A stretch of 64,000 bases of DNA from Lysobacteraceae bacterium NML95-0200 (GCA_002798255.1 NWQQ01000019.1:62001-126000); one strand, 5' to 3'. Positions 20,411-27,817 are shown, counted from the first letter of the stretch. The notes: generated by a model from the letters alone, not told the origin. Program-made: numbers and translations.

Positions 20411-21771
20411 GCCGATACCTCCGTGTGCCAATCGCGGCTGGATGGCAAGTCACGCCGAATCGGATTCGGCCAGTCGGTATCCACCAAAGCCTGTCGCGCA
20501 AAATGACGCAACTCGACACTGCCGACGGCAAAGCCGTTATCGCGCAGCCATTGATTGAGCCATTGCGCAAAACGCTCGGCAATTTCATCCGGCCAATCCT
20601 GCCTCTGCCAAGCCGCCTTGAAGATCTCGTCTGCGGCATAGCCATCCGGGTCTTGAGCCTGATCCCGATTGGGCAGCCGAGCACGCTCCGGGTCAAGCCA
20701 GAGCTGTTCGCAAAGAGGGAGCCTGCAGGCGGCATCACGCGTCCAGCCGGGCGGATAGGAATCTCGCACCGTGACTGCAAAGGCAGCCAAAATGCTGCCC
20801 AGCCGCTGTTCCATGGCACGGCGCTTCTGGTCTTGCTGCATCCGTCGCTGCTTATACGTGCCAAGATGCCGTGCAAGTGCTTCAAGCTGCTGCTGCATGT
20901 CCTGGAAATGCAAAAGGCGCATGAAGGCGGTATCCAGATTCAGAAAGCTGCGTGGACGGTAACCATTCCAAATCGGGGGGAATGAGGCCAGCAAATAGTT
21001 GCTGCCGCCACGTTCGCTATTGAGCTGCGAAATGTTCTGTGGCTTGGTGCCGCCCAGCTTGCGAATGGCAAGTTCGGGATATTCTGGAATTTGCATATCG
21101 CTGGGCTTTTTATCCCGCCGCGCGCGCCTAGCCTCGACAATGGCCACATCAAAGCGGCTGTATTGAATGGCCTCGTGTACCGCTTGCACCAAGCTGCTGG
21201 GAAACATCGGCTGCAACAGGATGTATTCACTGTCATCACCGGCATCCTCGCCTGTGCACCAATACAACTGCTTGGCATAGGTGTGGCTGGCGTAGCTGTC
21301 CGCCTCACGCTGCAAGCTGCAAAAAGCATCAGCATAAGCCCTGGCGGTGTCGGGATTGTCTGACAGTGCTGCAAGCAGGTCGGTATCTGCTTGCAGCAAC
21401 CAATCCAACAAACGCTGACCTTCCACTTCCAGCCTCAGCAATTTGTAAACATCCAGTGCTGCGGCATTGCCCACGACATCTTCGGCAAACTGCATGCCCA
21501 ATACATGCGAGCCAAGTTCATCACGAGCCGGCAAATTGGCAGGCGGCACAAACAGGCTGCTGCCTTTGGCATCGGGGTGCGTCGCTTTCAGCACATGGGT
21601 GACCATCTGAATTTGTGCCACGCGGCGCGCGGCATCAGCCAGCCAAGTGTCATAGTCATATTTGGCCGCCTGCGCTGAATCGGCAGCCTCTGCGCCTTTG
21701 AGCTTGGCATCGCGACGCTCCTTGATAAAGCGAGCGATAGCCTCATAAAACTTTTGCTTACGTGAATCCAC
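20407..21771 (-). CDS. csy1: Cas8f (Csy1), large subunit of the Csy complex
   Basis: 454 aa. The signature GGTKPQNISQLNSERGG (about residues 240-256) followed by SNYLLASFPP identifies it; Cas8f reads the 5'-CC PAM. The start is GTG at 21771, preceded by AAGGAG at 21782-21787; an in-frame stop just upstream rules out earlier starts. First gene of csy1-csy2-csy3-cas6f, tightly packed with overlaps. The operon is separated from cas2-3 by 389 bp containing a strong minus-strand promoter, a palindrome beside the start and a mini-CRISPR, so its expression is probably controlled there. Confidence 0.95.
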   Translation of the reverse strand: MDSRKQKFYEAIARFIKERRDAKLKGAEAADSAQAAKYDYDTWLADAARRVAQIQMVTHVLKATHPDAKGSSLFVPPANLPARDELGSHVLGMQFAEDVVGNAAALDVYKLLRLEVEGQRLLDWLLQADTDLLAALSDNPDTARAYADAFCSLQREADSYASHTYAKQLYWCTGEDAGDDSEYILLQPMFPSSLVQAVHEAIQYSRFDVAIVEARRARRDKKPSDMQIPEYPELAIRKLGGTKPQNISQLNSERGGSNYLLASFPPIWNGYRPRSFLNLDTAFMRLLHFQDMQQQLEALARHLGTYKQRRMQQDQKRRAMEQRLGSILAAFAVTVRDSYPPGWTRDAACRLPLCEQLWLDPERARLPNRDQAQDPDGYAADEIFKAAWQRQDWPDEIAERFAQWLNQWLRDNGFAVGSVELRHFARQALVDTDWPNPIRRDLPSSRDWHTEVSA

Positions 21772-21787
21772 GGGTAATCAACTCCTT

Positions 21788-21804
21788 ATGACCATAGTGG
21801 TCAT
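21788..21804. promoter_or_regulatory. Perfect palindrome upstream of csy1 (putative operator)
   Basis: ATGACCA-TAG-TGGTCAT, a 7-bp perfect inverted repeat with a 3-bp centre, 17 bp upstream of the csy1 GTG and just upstream of its Shine-Dalgarno. On the minus strand TATACC (21806-21811) directly precedes it, so a protein bound here would cover a start site. The length and symmetry suit a dimeric repressor; the protein is unknown. Confidence 0.5.
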
Positions 21805-21852
21805 GGTATAGAATGCCCGCAGCAATCTGCTGCGAGTGGTTTTAGATGGATG

Positions 21853-21869
21853 GGCTCCTGATCGGAGCC
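21853..21869 (-). promoter_or_regulatory. Hairpin directly after the mini-ORF
   Basis: GGCTCC/GGAGCC with a 5-nt loop, beginning at the base after the mini-ORF stop codon. There is no T tract. Its arms are complementary to those of the 5' hairpin at 21953-21982, so the two could exchange partners. Confidence 0.5.
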
Positions 21870-21902
21870 TTAACCTCTTAAGGCGCGATGTGTGCCAATC
21901 AT
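21870..21902 (-). CDS. 10-codon mini-ORF with perfect Shine-Dalgarno (CreT-like toxin or leader peptide)
   Basis: Encodes MIGTHRALRG. AAGGAGGT at 21907-21914 is a full match to the anti-Shine-Dalgarno, 4 nt before the ATG. It lies about 80 nt into the transcript predicted from the csy promoter. Codons 8 and 9 are UUA and AGA, normally rare in GC-rich genomes. CreT toxins of CreTA modules are tiny ORFs of this design that trap rare tRNAs and are silenced by Cascade bound through CreA at their promoter. The promoter upstream here has such a target. An attenuator leader peptide for csy1 is the main alternative. The signals are plain to see; the function is inferred. Confidence 0.5.
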   Translation of the reverse strand: MIGTHRALRG

Positions 21903-21952
21903 CTCGACCTCCTTACTTTCTTCGCCGAATTGATGGGATACCAGATTGCTCT

Positions 21953-21982
21953 GAACGGCTCCCGTTGCAGCGGGAGCCGTTC
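21953..21982 (-). promoter_or_regulatory. 12-bp hairpin at the 5' end of the csy transcript
   Basis: GAACGGCTCCCG/CGGGAGCCGTTC with a 6-nt loop, perfect over 12 bp. The predicted start of the csy transcript (about 21980) falls at its edge, so the mRNA would begin in a stable stem-loop, which commonly protects 5' ends. It lacks a T tract on either strand, so it is not a normal terminator. Confidence 0.6.
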
Positions 21983-21986
21983 ACCT

Positions 21987-22014
21987 ATATTACCTACCCA
22001 GAACTTAATGTCAA
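21987..22014 (-). promoter_or_regulatory. Promoter of the csy operon / mini-ORF
   Basis: On the minus strand a perfect -35 TTGACA (22009-22014) and TAATAT (21987-21992) are 16 bp apart, the strongest sigma-70 promoter in the cas locus. The start would be near 21980, giving a leader of about 209 nt before csy1. A protospacer-like target of the neighbouring mini-CRISPR begins 2 bp upstream of the -35 box. Confidence 0.75.
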
Positions 22015-22015
22015 T

Positions 22016-22043
22016 CCATTGCCTGGGAAATTTCAATATCCAT
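22016..22043 (+). promoter_or_regulatory. Cascade target site T1 for the pseudo-spacer, next to the csy -35
   Basis: A 5'-CC PAM at 22016-22017 is followed from 22018 by a match to the 26-nt pseudo-spacer at positions 1-5, 7-11, 13-17, 19, 23 and 24. Over the first 19 positions only 6, 12 and 18 mismatch. These are exactly the bases flipped out of the guide-target duplex in type I effectors, so effective pairing would be unbroken over the seed and mid region. Too short a match for expected cleavage; placed for steric repression. Confidence 0.7.
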
Positions 22044-22073
22044 TGCTTGGAATACTTTACAAGCCCCGAGCTG
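22040..22073 (+). promoter_or_regulatory. Second seed-match site T2, upstream of the mini-CRISPR promoter
   Basis: CC at 22040-22041 is followed by ATTGCTTGG (22042-22050), identical to pseudo-spacer positions 1-9. The rest matches poorly in register, though TTT-CAAGCCC recurs with a one-base shift. A complex here would end next to the extended -10 at 22072-22080, so it could feed back on the mini-CRISPR's own transcription. T1 and T2 footprints overlap. Confidence 0.5.
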
Positions 22074-22080
22074 GTAGAAT
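22072..22080 (+). promoter_or_regulatory. Extended -10 promoter of the mini-CRISPR RNA
   Basis: TG-G-TAGAAT on the plus strand (TG 22072-22073, -10 box 22075-22080, five of six to consensus). No clear -35 at normal distance, which an extended -10 can tolerate. The predicted start, about 22087, falls at the first base or two of pseudo-repeat 1, so the RNA would have essentially no leader. Confidence 0.6.
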
Positions 22081-22085
22081 CCAAT

Positions 22086-22113
22086 CAACCCTGCCGTACA
22101 GGCAGCTCAGAAA
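22086..22113 (+). repeat. Pseudo-repeat 1 (22/28 identical to array repeats)
   Basis: Differs from the array repeat at positions 1, 2, 3, 5, 12 and 22. The hairpin stem and the AGAAA end are kept; the changes cluster at the 5' end, which the mature RNA would not contain, plus one loop base and one handle base. Confidence 0.85.
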
Positions 22114-22139
22114 ATTGCTTGGGAGATTTCCAAGCCCTA

Positions 22140-22167
22140 ATCCACTGCCGCATAGGCAGCTTACGGG
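22140..22167 (+). repeat. Pseudo-repeat 2, 3' end degenerate
   Basis: Bases 4-24 equal the CATA-loop variant of the array repeat; bases 1 and 3 and the last four are changed. This keeps exactly what the 3' hairpin of a crRNA needs and discards the next 5' handle. It overlaps the cas2-3 stop codon (22161-22163). Confidence 0.85.
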
Positions 22168-25100
22168 GAATACGCACTTCCCCTCTCATCTAGTACCCCC
22201 AGCACCAGGTCCCAATACCATTGATTGAGGCCTGTGCGCTTCGGGGCTTCAACTTCGGTATAGCGTTTGGCTGCATCCATCAGGCTGATGGACTTTTCTT
22301 CTGCCAAAGGCCTTAAAAGCTCAAGCAAGTCAAACTGCATCCAGGGCGAAATACCGGGGGCAATTTCTAGTTTCAACGACTTAACCTCGCCTTTTGCCGA
22401 GGCGTACAGGCTGTGCTTTCCGTCTTGCAAAACGAAGTGAGCCTCAAGGCAGGTTTCATCTTCGTCTGGCAGGAACACGAAGGTTTGCTCACCATAGGAC
22501 GAGTCGCGGAATGGTTGCTGCTGCGGCATGGCCCAGGTCAGGTGCGCCAGCGGCAATGTCCAGAAGGTGCTGGCATTGGGCTCCTGTGGCTTGTCGGTGC
22601 GCAGCGACAAATACATACGCGCATGCTCCAGATCCACCAGCCGACTTTGCCATTGCAGATCATGGATGCTCTGCGCACGTTGGATACGCGGGCGGGCATC
22701 AAGGACTTGGTAGTGCTCGTCGGGCAGCAGGATTTGCAAGTTGTTGCTGCTCATGCGCAGCGGACGTGCTTTTTTATCGAGCAGGGAGGATTGCTCCTCC
22801 TCAAACCCCGGCCGGATAAATGCCGCCTCCCCCGGCTTCTCGAAACTGCGCAGGTTGCGCTCGAAAATCAGCACATTCGGGCTATCCGGGCTTCCCTCAC
22901 GATGCCGCCACACCCGTCCGGCCAGCTGGATCAGCGAGCGCATGGAAGAAGGCTCAACCACAGCCCAGTCGTAATCGTGGTCACGCCCCACCTCGGCCAC
23001 GGGACTGGCCAGCACCACAAACACATGATTCTTGGCGGGATAACGCGCCAATAGTTCACGCACTTCCGGATGCGACAGCACCGGGTCGGTTTCGCCACGA
23101 CGGTCCAGCACCTTGTCCAGTACGCGCTCGATTTCCGAGCGCATCAGCAACGGGAAGCGCGCGTGATATACGCAGAGATGGATATGGGTATCGGCAGGCG
23201 CGCCTAACCGGAACAACTCTCGCGCCACCTCCTGCAATGGGCCGATGTTCGCCATGCGCACCAGCCCAAAGCTCACCTGTTTGCCGCTGCTCATGTCCGT
23301 TTGTGCATGGCGTTGATGGGCTTGCAACATGGCCGCCTGCACCTGCACGGCAAACGCCTTGCGGATTTCTGGCTCGGTTTTTGCAGCAATCTCCAGCGGC
23401 AACAATTCACCCTTGCGCCTGGGCGCTTCCCGGCTCAATGCCTTGATGCGCTTTTCAATGAATGTCTGATGTTGCGTCTTGAACTGCGCCAAGTCACTGC
23501 ATGCAGCCGCTTCAACGCGATATTCGTCCACCCAAAGGCAGGCGACTTCCGGCGTGCTGGCCTGCCCGCCATGCTGGCCGCGATTACGCTGGTAATGGGC
23601 ACGGCCTGCCGCATACGCCTGATACAGCCCCTGCACCAAATCCGGCGGCAGCGTGGCTGATGACAACAACACCCGGCTCCCCAGAAGTCCCGCCCAATGC
23701 ACCAGCCTTGCCAGTGCCGGAATATCGGCCAGGTCAAAATCATCCGGCTCATCCAGTACCAGGTCACTGCTCATCAGCCGCAGCATCGGTGCAATTTGCC
23801 GCCCGGCGCGCTGCGCTTCGGTAGCCGGAGTCAGATGGTCAATGGTGCACACCAGCACCGGCGCGCTCAACAGGCTTTTGATGCGTGCATCTTGCAGCGC
23901 CATGCGCAGCAGTGGGTGGTCGGCAGTATGCCCTTCGTAAACGACACTGCCTTCCTCCTCCATCAAGGCCTGGCTTGAAGCCGAGCCGCTGCGCTCTGCG
24001 CGCTGCTCGTGATACTCGAATAGTTCACGGCTTGCTGCACCGCCCACCCGGATGGCGATGTCATCCTCATTCAGCCCCAAGTCTTTCTGAAAAGAACGCC
24101 CGGTTTGCAGGGTCAAGCTGCGCAGGCCGACGGCAAAGCTGCAACGCATCCCGCGCTGCGGGTTGGCCAGTGCTGCCATGATGCGGGCATTGGCCAGCGT
24201 CTTGCCGCGTCCGGTAGAGGCCATATTGATGATGAAAGCGCCATGCTCGTCTGCCCTGTGGCGCAGGCTTTCTGCTGCATCAAAGGCTTTGTCCTGCCAG
24301 CGAAAGCGCGCATCTTTGCTGCGCTTTCTAAACCGCTTGTGTTGCAGATGCGGCAAATGCCCGGCAAAGCTCGGCAAGTGATGGCCGATATAGCCTGCAT
24401 CCCGGGTCACGCCCAGCAAATGCTCGTCCAGCTTCTGCTTGAGCTTGCCATCGCTATCGGTATTGGCATACAGGGTGCAGGCTGCATCGCCTGTGACACG
24501 GCGCCCATCCCCAGGCTTCAGTGATGAATAATGGTGGTCGGCCAGCATCAGTCCCATGCGGGCGATATGCATGACATACGGGTTTTCCAGCCATGCGCCC
24601 TTGCCCGCTTTGGCCTGCAACTCCAGCAATTGCCGTGCAAGCCGGGCGGCACGCGCCCGCCATGCGGGCAGCAAGACCGGCAGCTCGCCTGCCATTTGCC
24701 AATAGGGCTGCAATTGGCTTGGCGATGCCTCGGCAAGCTCGGGGTTCCAATCGTTCCAGCCAACACGGATGCTTTGCCATAGTTTTTCTGGCTGCAAATC
24801 CAGCGGATTGAACTTTTCAGACTTCTTCCCAAACCACGGGTTTTGCGTGTTCTGGACGACCGGCAAAGTCAGCAATCGATGATGTGTCACCACCAGCCAG
24901 GCGATTGCAGCGGCCAGCGGCGGCAAATCCTTGAACGGCGGTTTGCTGCCAGCATCCAGACCATCGCGGAACAGGCGCGCGCTATCCAACCAAGTGGCAT
25001 CATCTTCTGCGGTGGGCGCTGCCAAACGCTGCAACCAGCTGGCATCGTCATCGGTGCCCACAAAGGCCAGAAATAGCCGCAGTGACAGCCATTCGTGCCG

Positions 25101-25538
25101 GTACAGATTGCGCTCGAACTGCTGGCTGCGCAGCCGCTTCTGGAACGAAACGCTGGCTTTGCCAAGGTCATGCAGCAATGCGGCCATCTGCATCAACAGA
25201 CGGATATCTTCAGCGCTATGCCAGTCGTTTTCATCGTCGGCGCGTATCACATTGCCTCGCGTGGTGTTGGTCGGCACTGCACCCTGAGCATTGAAGCGCG
25301 TGGCATCGCCCACCACCCACAACAGTTCGGAATGGTTGATGCCGCGTATCCAGTGACAAGCCACGGCGGTATTTTTACGCGCCGTTTTGCGCAGCAAACG
25401 GCGCAGCGTATCCAGCCCATCCCGGGTTATCGGCGTTTGCCAGGTGCGCTCACCGCGCCGTTCGGCGAACTGGTCAAGAATACGGCGGGTCTGCTTTAGC
25501 GCCTGGCCACGGCACTCGGAAATCAGCAGGATATTCAT
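22161..25538 (-). CDS. cas3: Cas2-3 fusion, nuclease-helicase of type I-F
   Basis: 1125 aa. Residues 1-90 are the Cas2-like domain typical of type I-F, used with Cas1 for adaptation. An HD nuclease follows (WHSAEDIRLLMQMAALLHDLGKAS; His123-Asp124 as the HD pair). The superfamily 2 helicase has Walker A STGRGKT, a DEPD Walker B and motif III LLSSATLPP. The C-terminal 200 residues form the accessory domain. It is recruited by target-bound Csy complex to degrade DNA. The ATG overlaps the cas1 stop by 4 nt. The stop codon lies inside a degenerate CRISPR repeat read on the other strand. Confidence 0.97.
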   Translation of the reverse strand: MNILLISECRGQALKQTRRILDQFAERRGERTWQTPITRDGLDTLRRLLRKTARKNTAVACHWIRGINHSELLWVVGDATRFNAQGAVPTNTTRGNVIRADDENDWHSAEDIRLLMQMAALLHDLGKASVSFQKRLRSQQFERNLYRHEWLSLRLFLAFVGTDDDASWLQRLAAPTAEDDATWLDSARLFRDGLDAGSKPPFKDLPPLAAAIAWLVVTHHRLLTLPVVQNTQNPWFGKKSEKFNPLDLQPEKLWQSIRVGWNDWNPELAEASPSQLQPYWQMAGELPVLLPAWRARAARLARQLLELQAKAGKGAWLENPYVMHIARMGLMLADHHYSSLKPGDGRRVTGDAACTLYANTDSDGKLKQKLDEHLLGVTRDAGYIGHHLPSFAGHLPHLQHKRFRKRSKDARFRWQDKAFDAAESLRHRADEHGAFIINMASTGRGKTLANARIMAALANPQRGMRCSFAVGLRSLTLQTGRSFQKDLGLNEDDIAIRVGGAASRELFEYHEQRAERSGSASSQALMEEEGSVVYEGHTADHPLLRMALQDARIKSLLSAPVLVCTIDHLTPATEAQRAGRQIAPMLRLMSSDLVLDEPDDFDLADIPALARLVHWAGLLGSRVLLSSATLPPDLVQGLYQAYAAGRAHYQRNRGQHGGQASTPEVACLWVDEYRVEAAACSDLAQFKTQHQTFIEKRIKALSREAPRRKGELLPLEIAAKTEPEIRKAFAVQVQAAMLQAHQRHAQTDMSSGKQVSFGLVRMANIGPLQEVARELFRLGAPADTHIHLCVYHARFPLLMRSEIERVLDKVLDRRGETDPVLSHPEVRELLARYPAKNHVFVVLASPVAEVGRDHDYDWAVVEPSSMRSLIQLAGRVWRHREGSPDSPNVLIFERNLRSFEKPGEAAFIRPGFEEEQSSLLDKKARPLRMSSNNLQILLPDEHYQVLDARPRIQRAQSIHDLQWQSRLVDLEHARMYLSLRTDKPQEPNASTFWTLPLAHLTWAMPQQQPFRDSSYGEQTFVFLPDEDETCLEAHFVLQDGKHSLYASAKGEVKSLKLEIAPGISPWMQFDLLELLRPLAEEKSISLMDAAKRYTEVEAPKRTGLNQWYWDLVLGVLDERGSAYSP
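22165..22183 (+). terminator. Weak hairpin after the mini-CRISPR
   Basis: GGGGAA/TTCCCC with a 7-nt loop, followed on the plus strand by TCTCATCT. A possible weak terminator for the small RNA, lying antisense in the end of cas2-3. Confidence 0.35.
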
Positions 25539-26506
25539 GCGCGGCGCCCATGCATGGCGATGTCTTTCAAGGTCTCAATCATGAAATCCAGTGCCTCCAT
25601 GCGGGTCAGTTGCTCAATGCAGGTCTGCCGGAATGCCTGCTCCTCATCGCCACGCATGGCCGAGACAAAGGCTTGCGGCAATATCACCGCGTCCTTGACC
25701 AAGTCAGCCACATCAAATACCAAGCCACCGCGCCGGGTCTTGCCATGCAATACGGCCAAGCCATGCGGCAGCCCCAGCACCCAGGTGGCGCTGGCCGCCA
25801 GCCCATAGGCCAGATAATTGCCGTGATCCAGAAAACGGTTGGCGGGGTCAAGGCCGGTGCCGCGCTTGGCCCGACTAAAGTCGCCATAGCCACTGGTGCG
25901 CGCAGCCAACGCAAACAAGGCTTTGCTGAGCCTGGCTTCTTCGGTCAGCAGTGCGGTGATATCGGGGCAACTGGCAACCACTTGTGCAGATTTTTCCAGC
26001 AACTTTTTCAGTGCACCGGCATCCACCTCAAAACCGGTCTCGCGCAATGGCTTTGAGTTCTGCCACTGCTGTGCAATACAGTGCAAACGCGCTTGCTGTA
26101 GTTGCTTGGCCGCCGCAAGCCTGGCCTCATCATCAAACCAGAACGATACCCAGGCTTGCAGATATTCGGTGGAGCGGTATTCGCTCTGCGGGCTGAACCA
26201 GGCCACATCAATATCCACCTCGTTGGCAGAAAACAGTGGCGTGCCGCCACCGCCACAAAAGCCCACCATCACTCCAGCCTTGGCAAACTCACGCATCGCC
26301 GCCTGCGTGACCGAAGTGCCCGTCCCCAGCAGCACGACCGAAGTATTGGCGATGGGGATATTCCAGTACAGCGATTGCTTGCCGGCATCGGTGACGTATT
26401 CCACCCGCCCGCCATTGACCAGCACCCGGCAATGCTGCAGGTAATAGATATTGGCACGCTTGGATAGCAGGATGGTTTTAAGGTCGGAAGCGGCAATATC
26501 GTCCAT
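25535..26506 (-). CDS. cas1: Cas1 spacer integrase (type I-F)
   Basis: 323 aa from the ATG at 26506. An N-terminal beta domain (SKRANIYYLQHCRVLVNGGR) is followed by the all-alpha catalytic domain with NEVDIDVAWFSPQSEYRSTEYLQ, EEARLSKALFALAARTSGYG and LAYGLAASATWVLGLPHGLAVLHGK, containing the metal-binding Glu, His and Asp residues. An in-frame start 22 codons upstream is less likely because MDDIAASDLKTIL is the usual I-F start. Translationally coupled to cas2-3. About 65 bp separate the start from the tuf terminator, which must hold its promoter. Confidence 0.95.
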   Translation of the reverse strand: MDDIAASDLKTILLSKRANIYYLQHCRVLVNGGRVEYVTDAGKQSLYWNIPIANTSVVLLGTGTSVTQAAMREFAKAGVMVGFCGGGGTPLFSANEVDIDVAWFSPQSEYRSTEYLQAWVSFWFDDEARLAAAKQLQQARLHCIAQQWQNSKPLRETGFEVDAGALKKLLEKSAQVVASCPDITALLTEEARLSKALFALAARTSGYGDFSRAKRGTGLDPANRFLDHGNYLAYGLAASATWVLGLPHGLAVLHGKTRRGGLVFDVADLVKDAVILPQAFVSAMRGDEEQAFRQTCIEQLTRMEALDFMIETLKDIAMHGRRA

Positions 26507-26570
26507 GGGATGTCCACTCAAAAAAATGCACTTTAGCGCAGCATCCGCTTGCTTTCCCATGCACAAAAAC

Positions 26571-26597
26571 AAACCCCCGGCTTATCGCCGGGGGTTT
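26571..26597 (-). terminator. Intrinsic terminator after tuf (copy 1)
   Basis: AAACCCCCGGC/GCCGGGGGTTT, an 11-bp stem with a 5-nt loop. On the minus strand it runs into TTTGTTTTTG. It insulates the cas operon from the highly expressed str operon. Confidence 0.88.
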
Positions 26598-26626
26598 GAG
26601 TATTGCCTTGTGGCAGATATCAAGAA

Positions 26627-27817
<1,191 letters not shown>

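Larger units (their letters stand above)
21772..22160. promoter_or_regulatory. Regulatory intergenic region between cas2-3 and csy1
   Basis: 389 bp with no ordinary protein gene but dense signals, listed separately. Leftward: csy promoter (21987-22014), 5' hairpin (21953-21982), Shine-Dalgarno plus 10-codon ORF (21870-21914), a second hairpin (21853-21869) and a palindrome (21788-21804). Rightward: an extended -10 (22072-22080) driving a two-repeat pseudo-CRISPR (22086-22167). A further inverted repeat CGCAGCA/TGCTGCG lies at 21818-21834. A plus-strand frame of 101 codons across it (21888-22193) runs through the pseudo-repeats and is not considered a gene. Confidence 0.85.
22086..22167 (+). 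ncRNA. Degenerate two-repeat mini-CRISPR RNA (CreR/CreA-like)
   Basis: Pseudo-repeat 1 (22086-22113) and pseudo-repeat 2 (22140-22167) flank a 26-nt pseudo-spacer (22114-22139), antisense to the cas genes. Repeat 1 keeps 22 of 28 bases, including the Cas6f stem CTGCC/GGCAG and a CTCAGAAA 5' handle. Repeat 2 keeps the part from CACTGCCG through GGCAGCTTA and loses the handle. Cas6f cutting would give an 8-nt handle, a 26-nt guide and a 20-nt hairpin. The first bases of the guide, ATTGCTTGGGAGATTTC, match T1 and T2 in the csy promoter region. Such degenerate units are known in other CRISPR loci as CreA (antitoxin of CreT) or CreR (Cascade-repressing RNA). Repeat 2 overlaps the last 7 nt of cas2-3. 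Confidence 0.8.

Noticed and set aside
21846-21881. An 11-codon plus-strand ORF (MDGLLIGALTS) behind an extended -10-like TATAGAAT
   Set aside because: No good Shine-Dalgarno; the opposite-strand mini-ORF has a perfect one. The plus-strand -10 may be chance next to the palindrome.
22018-22043. T1 as an ordinary self-targeting protospacer that would trigger DNA cleavage
   Set aside because: Pairing beyond position 19 is poor and the cell carries intact cas2-3; a full target would be lethal, so a repressive role is more plausible.
21888-22193. A 101-codon plus-strand frame in the cas2-3/csy1 gap as a possible toxin
   Set aside because: It reads through the T1/T2 sites, both pseudo-repeats and the end of cas2-3 antisense; no ribosome site, and the other signals explain the sequence better.
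26507-26570. A promoter for cas1 in the 65 bp after the tuf terminator
   Set aside because: TAAAGT is present as a -10-like box but no -35 fits; too weak to list as a feature although some promoter is likely here.
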